A stretch of 64,000 nucleotides of DNA, taken from Escarpia spicata. Taxonomy: Eukaryota > Annelida > Polychaeta > Sabellida > Siboglinidae. The notes beneath the pieces were generated by a model. The model was not told the DNA's origin and ran no database searches. It saw only the letters and a program-made list of their open reading frames with translations. The position numbers and the translations under genes are program-made. This document shows positions 53,301 to 62,300 of this stretch, piece after piece. Within the stretch, counting starts at the first letter, position 1. Each line of letters starts with the position of its first letter. The stretch is from the NCBI GenBank assembly GCA_963995525.1, contig OZ023205.1:70166145-70230144 (forward strand). Reading direction: 5' to 3'.

Positions 53301-56300
53301 TTGATCACCGTCCCACCCTTCACGTCCTTTCCATCGTTGATCACCGTCCCACCCTTCACGTCCTTTCTATCGTTGATCACCGTCCCACCCTTCACGTCCT
53401 TTCTATCATTGATCACCGTCCCACCCTTCACGTCATTTCTATCGTTGATCACCGTCCCACCCTTCACGTCCTTTCTATCGTTGATCACCGTCCCACCCTT
53501 CACGTCCTTTCTATCGTTGATCACCGTCCCACCCTTCACGTCCTTTCTATCGTTGATCACCGTCCCACCCTTCACGTCCTTTCTATCGTTGATCACCGTC
53601 CCACCCTTCACGTCCTTTCTATCCTTGATCACCGTCCCACCCTTCACGTCCTTTCTATCATTGATCACCGTCCCACCCTTCATGTCATTTCTATCCTTGA
53701 TCACCGTCCCACCCTTCATGTCATTTCTATCCTTGATCACCGTCCCACCCTTTATGTCATTTCTATCCTTGATCACCGTCCCACCATTAACGTCCTTTCT
53801 ATCGTTGATCACCGTCCCACCCTTCACGTCCTTTCTATCCTTGATCACCGTCCCACCCTTCACGTCCTTTCTATCATTGATCACAGTCCCACCCTTCATG
53901 TCATTTCTATCCTTGATCACCGTCCCACCCTTTATGTCATTTCTATCCTTGATCACCGTCCCACCCTTCATGTCATTTCTATCCTTGATCACTGTCCCAC
54001 CCTTCATGTCATTTCTATCCTTGATCACCGTCCCACCCTTCACGTCCTTTCTATCACTGATCACCGTCCCACCCTTCATGTCATTTCTATCATTGATCAC
54101 CGTCCCACCCTTCATGTCATTTCTATCCTTGATCACCGTCCCACCCTTCATGTCATTTCTATCCTTGATCACTGTCCCACCCTTCATGTCATTTCTATCC
54201 TTGATCACCGTCCCACCCTTCACGTCCTTTCTATCGTTGATCACCGTCCCACCCTTCACGTCCTTTCTATCGTTGATCACCGTCCCACCCTTCACGTCCT
54301 TTCTATCGTTGATCACCGTCCCACCCTTCACGTCCTTTCTATCGTTGATCACCGTCCCACCCTTCACGTCCTTTCCATCGTTGATCACCGTCCCACCCTT
54401 CACGTCCTTTCTATCGTTGATCACCGTCCCACCCTTCACGTCCTTTCTATCATTGATCACCGTCCCACCCTTCACGTCATTTCTATCGTTGATCACCGTC
54501 CCACCCTTCACGTCCTTTCTATCGTTGATCACCGTCCCACCCTTCACGTCCTTTCTATCGTTGATCACCGTCCCACCCTTCACGTCCTTTCTATCGTTGA
54601 TCACCGTCCCACCCTTCACGTCCTTTCTATCGTTGATCACCGTCCCACCCTTCACGTCCTTTCTATCCTTGATCACCGTCCCACCCTTCACGTCCTTTCT
54701 ATCATTGATCACCGTCCCACCCTTCATGTCATTTCTATCCTTGATCACCGTCCCACCCTTCATGTCATTTCTATCCTTGATCACCGTCCCACCCTTTATG
54801 TCATTTCTATCCTTGATCACCGTCCCACCATTAACGTCCTTTCTATCGTTGATCACCGTCCCACCCTTCACGTCCTTTCTATCCTTGATCACCGTCCCAC
54901 CCTTCACGTCCTTTCTATCATTGATCACAGTCCCACCCTTCATGTCATTTCTATCCTTGATCACCGTCCCACCCTTTATGTCATTTCTATCCTTGATCAC
55001 CGTCCCACCCTTCATGTCATTTCTATCCTTGATCACTGTCCCACCCTTCATGTCATTTCTATCCTTGATCACCGTCCCACCCTTCACGTCCTTTCTATCA
55101 CTGATCACCGTCCCACCCTTCATGTCATTTCTATCATTGATCACCGTCCCACCCTTCATGTCATTTCTATCCTTGATCACCGTCCCACCCTTCACATCCT
55201 TTCTATCATTGATCACCATCCCACCCTTCATGTCATTTCTATCATTGATCACCGTCCCACCCTTCATGTCATTTCTATCCTTGATCACCGTCCCACCCTT
55301 CATGTCATTTCTATCATTGATCACCGTCCCACCCTTCACATCCTTTCTATCATTGATCACCGTCCCACCCTTCATGTCATTTCTATCATTGATCATCGTC
55401 CCACCCTTGATGTTATTTCTATCCTTGATCACCGTCCCACCCTTCATGTCATTTCTATCCTTGATCACCGTCCCACCCTTCACATCCTTTCTATCATTGA
55501 TCACCGTCCCACCCTTCATGTCATTTCTATCATTGATCACCGTCCCACCCTTCATGTCATTTCTATCCTTGATCACCGTCCCACCCTTCACATCCTTTCT
55601 ATCATTGATCACCGGCCCACCCTTTACGTCCTTTCTATCCTTGATCACCGTCCCACCCTTCATGTCATTTCTATCCTTGATCACCGTCCCACCCTTCAAG
55701 TCATTTCTATCCTTGATCACCGTCCCACCCTTCATGTCATTTCTATCATTGATCACCGTCCCACCCTTCACATCCTTTCTATCATTGATCACCGTCCCAC
55801 CCTTCATGTCATTTCTATCATTGATCACCGTCCCACCCTTCATGTCATTTCTATCCTTGATCACCGTCCCACCCTTCATGTCATTTCTATCCTTGATCAC
55901 CGTCCCACCCTTCACATCCTTTCTATCATTGATCACCGTCCCACCCTTCATGTCATTTCTATCCTTGATCATCGTCCCACCCTTGATGTTATTTCTATCC
56001 TTGATCACCGTCCCACCCTTCATGTCATTTCTATCCTTGATCACCGTCCCACCCTTCACATCCTTTCTATCATTGATCACCGTCCCACCCTTCATGTCAT
56101 TTCTATCATTGATCACCGTCCCACCCTTCATGTCATTTCTATCCTTGATCACCGTCCCACCCTTCACATCCTTTCTATCATTGATCACCGGCCCACCCTT
56201 TACGTCCTTTCTATCCTTGATCACCGTCCCACCCTTCATGTCATTTCTATCCTTGATCACCGTCCCACCCTTCAAGTCATTTCTATCCTTGATCACCGTC

Positions 56301-59300
56301 CCACCCTTCATGTCATTTCTATCCTTGATCACTGTCCCACCCTTCATGTCATTTCTATCCTTGATCACCTTCCCACCCTTCACGTCCTTTCTATCCTTGA
56401 TCACCGTCCCACCCTTCATGTCATTTTGATTCATATCCCTGTCTCGGGCTATTCTGTATATCATCTTCTTTCCACCATCCTCATCTAGCTTGCTGTAAAC
56501 TTCTGCTTCCATGTCACTCCTCGCCTTATCTACAGCTCTCTTTGCCGCTTTCTTTGTCTGTCCGTATATGTGTATCAGCCTTGCTTCCGGTTGATTTCCC
56601 CTCGCCTTGGTCTTCTCTATTTCTTTCACGCATTGCTTCTACAACTTTGTTTATTCACCATCCTTGGTTACTACTTCTAGACACTCCGCCCTTTCCCGAT
56701 GTTCTTCCACATAGCTCCTCTGCAGTTCCCACAAATGCTTCTTTGTACTTTTTCCATTCTTCCTCCAGACTGCCAACTTCTTCCCTGAGCTCTTCATATT
56801 TAGCTGTCACCCACTCCTTGTATTTAACAGCGACATCATCGTTTAAATATTTTAATTTCAAACAGCCATGCTGCATGTGTGATTAGTTTATCAGAGAGTG
56901 GAACAATTCGTAATCCAAATGAGTGATGTTGATTGGTCAATACCATGCTGACTCATGCAGTGCCACCTCGTGATTAAACAAGGTAACACCTGCTGCCCTC
57001 TTGTGGCTGATCAGGAAGTAGTCACATTGCATACCATAATCAATATACCATAGTGAATTTTGGGAAACCTTTACCTTTCTGTCCATCAAGGACAAAGTTG
57101 ATCGTTGGCGGGACGTAGGGGAAGAGACTCGGCATGAGCGCCACCTGGAGATCAGAGTCAGATGAAATGGTCGACACCGCCGACAGTGCCCTGACTCGTG
57201 TTGGTGACATGGTGACGGTGCGTGTCGTATGGTCAGGCGACGCGGTCGCGCTGCTGGCGCGACTATGCAGCGACAGGCCCAGCATGCGCTTGGTCGCGGT
57301 GTGAAGACGTACCTTTGAGGTGCTGCCCTCTGTTGGACAGATGTCTGAATCATCTGAAAATAAGTATTTTGAGCATTTTTGTAACAGCAGAATTTTGTGA
57401 AAAAGTTATTATGTGGCATTAGCGATGTGATGATGTTGTTGTGACCATGTTCGTGTGACAATGTCGTAACAACATTGTTGTAACAACATTGATGTAACGA
57501 CGCTGATGTAACGACGCTGATGTAACGACGCTGATGTAATGACGCTGATGTAATGATACTGATGTAATGACGCTGATGTAATGATGCTGCTGTAATGTCG
57601 TTGATGTAATGTCATTGATGTAATGACGTTGATGCATAGACTAATGCAGAGACCCATCACCCCATCACTTGGACAGACTGAGTTGGCTGGGAGGGGGTAA
57701 GAATTGTGTCAACCCATCATTTGGACGGGTATTAAATTAAGGAGGTTTTCTTAGATGTCGCCACTGTAATATCATGCTTAGGCGTTAAGGTTTTTGTGGT
57801 GCAACTGTTGACTGCAAACTATATTTTTCCGGACACATGGTGCAAGACTCTGTCATGACTGGCAAAAATATTATCCTGCATTACTCCCTGCATTGATGTA
57901 ATGATGTTGGTGTAATTATGTTGATGTGATAGTGTTAGAATGGGACTTGTGCTGATGTCACGGGAATGATAGACAAATAGTCATGTGGGAGTGTTCGGGT
58001 AAGTTAGGGCGAGGCAAATGGGGGCTATATAAGAGTACTATATTTTACATGAGCGAAGGAACAGGTGTTTGTCACAGATGATTATTTCCATATGACCATC
58101 TCACCACCGTTCTTAAGAGCTCATAAGCCCAATTTTTCTCCTGAACACTGACATTGTATACTAAAAACTGTCAACACCAAAACACTTTCAGCGGTGTATC
58201 ACAACATTTGTGTCCTTGGTGATATCATAGCATTTTATGCATTTTGAAAAACTCCTTAAAATTCACAATGTTTAATGATGGATTTATGAGCTCACAAAGT
58301 TAGTGAGACGGTCCCTGGAGACAGTTCTTACCTCCGCTGCTGTCATCTGCGATGTCCTCGTCAATGCCGTCAATCGCCTCATCATCGTCCACTCCCCATT
58401 CAGCGTCAAAGTCCTCGCCATCACCCGGCACACGCTCACTAGGGGGAGACACCAGTCACTTACATTGTATGCAGAATTATTTCAAATTAATTACAATTAT
58501 TTATTATATTCTGAAGTCACATGACAATTCATAATTAATGTTGGCAAAAATCAAGCGACATTGAATTTTGTATGATTACATATCAAGTGTCAGGGTGTGA
58601 CTTAATTTTAAGTACAATCAAACAAGATATTTTAATTAGTAATCTGATATCATAATAGTGACGGTATATAGAGATTATAAATCCAATACAATGCAATATG
58701 AACGACAGTCAAAATGTATTCCTAATGTATAAACAAAATATATACCTTAATTAATAACATAGAAAAACTCAGCAATTCTCTTAATTTACAAGTCAATTAT
58801 TTTTCATAATATATACTACATAATACATCAAAGCAACATACATTTAGACTGATAAACTGTGTATTATAAAAATACACTGAATATAGTGTTCAGATTTTCA
58901 GGCAACTCAGTGTCCTGTACAACTACAATAACTAACACACAACTTATCTTGGAGTGACACCCAGAGCAGTTACCATCATTGCACACTGTTCACCTTCACT
59001 TAAACTCACTTCCACTGACCAGTGACTCTGTGGTTCACCACTAAATCCAATCACTGTTTCTACACATGTAAGTAAATAACTTTAGTTAACTTATTTTGAC
59101 TTTCTAAATGCAACATAAAAAGAGACAAGTGGACGTTGGCACTTGGAGGGGAATGCACCTGGGAGGGGACAGCACCTGGGAGGGGACTGCACCTGGGAGG
59201 GGACGGCACCTGGGAGGGGACGGCACCTGGGAGGGGACGGCACCTGGGAGGGGACGGCACCTGGGAGGGGATACAGCCCCCAAAGTTAGGACATTAATAT

Positions 59301-62300
59301 ACAGAAGCATAACTAAAACTTGTTACAAAGAAGAACAGACCACAATGGAGCAGTCTGCTGTATCATGAACACATTTATGTAATACCGGCAACATTTGATA
59401 ACTTTGTTTATAACGAACACAAACCCATCAAATTAGCTCTAATTTTACTTGTACTTGTAACTTTGTTCAGTAGTTATTAAAATGTAAGTACTTATATAAC
59501 ACTCTATTCAGTTCCTACGACTGCTCAAAGCACTTTATATATCGCCCCCTGGCAAACCTGTTCATTCGAACACCATTTTGACTTGTCTGTGAAGAATTCA
59601 GCCATGCTGCAATTACTGCACAAAACGACCGCGATTCTTTCAAATGAATGACCACTGCTCTGTCCACTACACCACGGCTCTGTCCACTACACCACTGCTC
59701 TGTCCACTACACTACTGCTCTGTCCACTACACCACTGCTCTGTCCACTACACCACTGCTGTCACAACAAGTACAGCCGACACTGATGACAATATTCATTG
59801 TAACATGTCAACTAAAAATGGCTCTGATATCATTCATATTTCTTTGCATCAATGAATAACAACGTGGAGAGACTCCATCCAAACTCCTGTGAAACGACAT
59901 CATCGAATGCGAAACTATTAATAAATACCAACCAACCATATCCAAGAACACAAAATACAAACGGCACACTAGATATAATCACTAAAATATGCACAACTTG
60001 TGTAGGTAGAAAAATGGTTACAACAGACTGCCACAACAATATTTATATCAAATGGTATTTTTATGAATTTGTGTCCCACTGTAATCACACAACCTATCTA
60101 TATATTAGATGTAAGAAAATAACCAACTGGAATCAAACATTATATTTGGTAGTCACTGCATGCATTAGATATGGATTTGTAAATATTGATTGTAAGATAT
60201 TGTGTTTGTATCATACATAACTACCCTAGTAGGGGGTGAACCATAGATAAGTAGCACACGTCTGTTCACCCCCTTTCCATCAACTGTATTGTTCTTTTTA
60301 TTTTTTACATGTTGGAAATTGGGTTGTATGATAGAAGTTGTGCTGTTGGTTGTTGGAAATAAATTACTGACTGATTATTGATTGAGTGATACAAAATGGT
60401 GGCAGAGTAACATAAATAATCGGCAAAGGCAATAGGCCACAATCAATCATTTGGGCTACTCTGCCAGTCATCGAGCATGGTTACATCAGCATATGAATAA
60501 ATCTACCATTTTATATTTATTTCACATGAATTGTAATTTTTAAAAATCAAACACTCTTTATATTCATCACGTTTCATTCAGTTTTATAACAGATCAAACA
60601 TTCATCTGCCATTTTTTATGCAATGATGTAAACAATAGTTCACATGTTTTCGTTCCCATCCCTCTTTTGAAATCAATGACCATGTCAATACATAAAGGAT
60701 TAGTTCAATCACAGTCAGATATGTCCAACCTCATAATCATAACTACTCCCCTGTATTGGATAGAATGCACTGACCAATACTGATGGAAGTCACATTATAC
60801 CAAACATCTTTAAAGTAAAAGTACTTAACATAATCACTTCTACCGCTTTGATATGAAGTTGAACTAAACTATCTGAGATATTTCAGCCATGCTGCAACAA
60901 ATACACACGATATATTTGCTTAGTCTACATATATCATGGCATTTCTGAGATACACATATATGTTAAGATATTGCATTTGAATTACCATTACTGCATACTT
61001 CCGGTATCACAACGTATTCATTGTATGAACATGTTCACGCATGCTACCTCAACAACACTTCTAACTATAGTCATTTCAGTTAACCTCCACATAAGCAAGA
61101 TGTTGCCCAAACCTCATAATTAATTTGATCTACCATATTTAATAGCTTAAGTTGTCATGGTCTATATTTTGATCACATAGAAAAATGCACATATCAGAAA
61201 GACTTATTTTATAAATAATGCGATGGTGGTATTTGTTCGAGGGAGAAGAATTATTACTAAAATATTCCTCTAACTTCTAAGTTATGTGCTTTATATCCTG
61301 ACCATTTATCCTGGAGAACTTTTTATAATGTTTTAATCAATATTTTATGGACTTTTAATTTGTGTATACAATGCAATGATTTGCTACTGAAGCCAGGGAT
61401 GGAGCATCAAGACTTATTATTAACTACAGTGTAATGTTGACACTACTCCTAATAACTAGTTCTGCACCTCAGTCGTTTTGTTGAGATTTGTCTGAGAAGA
61501 CTCGGACAAAGACCGGCGAGCTGCTCATACCTGCTCAAAGTACACAAAACACATGTTTCAACACTCCCGCTGTAACACACCAATTGTAACACACCTGCTG
61601 TAACACACCCAATGTAACACACCCAATGTAACACACCTAATGTAACACACCCATTGTAACACACCCACTGTAACACACCCACTGTAACACATTAGCCAGC
61701 TGTAACACACCCACTATAACACACCCACTGTAACATACCAGCTGTAACACACCCCCTGTAACACAACGTAACACACACACACTGTAACACATTAGCCAGC
61801 TGTAACACACCCATTATAACACACCCGCTGTAACACATCAGCTCTAACACACCCAATGTAACACATCCAATATAACAGACCAGCTGTAACACACCCATTG
61901 CAACACGCCCACTGTAACAGACCAGCACTAACACACCCACTGTAACACACCAGCTGTAACACAATGTAACACACCTATTGGATACCTAAATGTGGAACAG
62001 CCACCTTTCTCTGTGAAATCTCTTCCATATCTACAGATGCAATACCCTTTATCCTCTATATGCATATCTACCAGGCACTGAATAATACTGCTAATAACAT
62101 TGTAATTAGAAAACTTCTATTGTGACCAAATCATTGAAAACCTGACCTCACAGGTGCATCCAAATTAAAGGCTTAGGAAATGAAATCTTAAAGTTGTCAA
62201 CAGATGGACGGATATGCCAGAGAGCTAAGGTGCATGTACAAAGTTAAAACGACAAGTTTTCAGCTGACGGCAAAACTGTAATTATTGTTATAGTAATACT

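Noticed and set aside
47011..56426. CRISPR-like appearance of a regular short repeat
   Set aside because: Units are contiguous with no unique spacers, the DNA is eukaryotic, and there are no cas genes.
52253..56629. Three very long ORFs (1,383 to 1,457 codons) on both strands
   Set aside because: They are frames of the 36-bp repeat, which lacks stop codons in several frames. Only the minus frame has meaning, as the expanded LINE ORF, and it is not a host gene.
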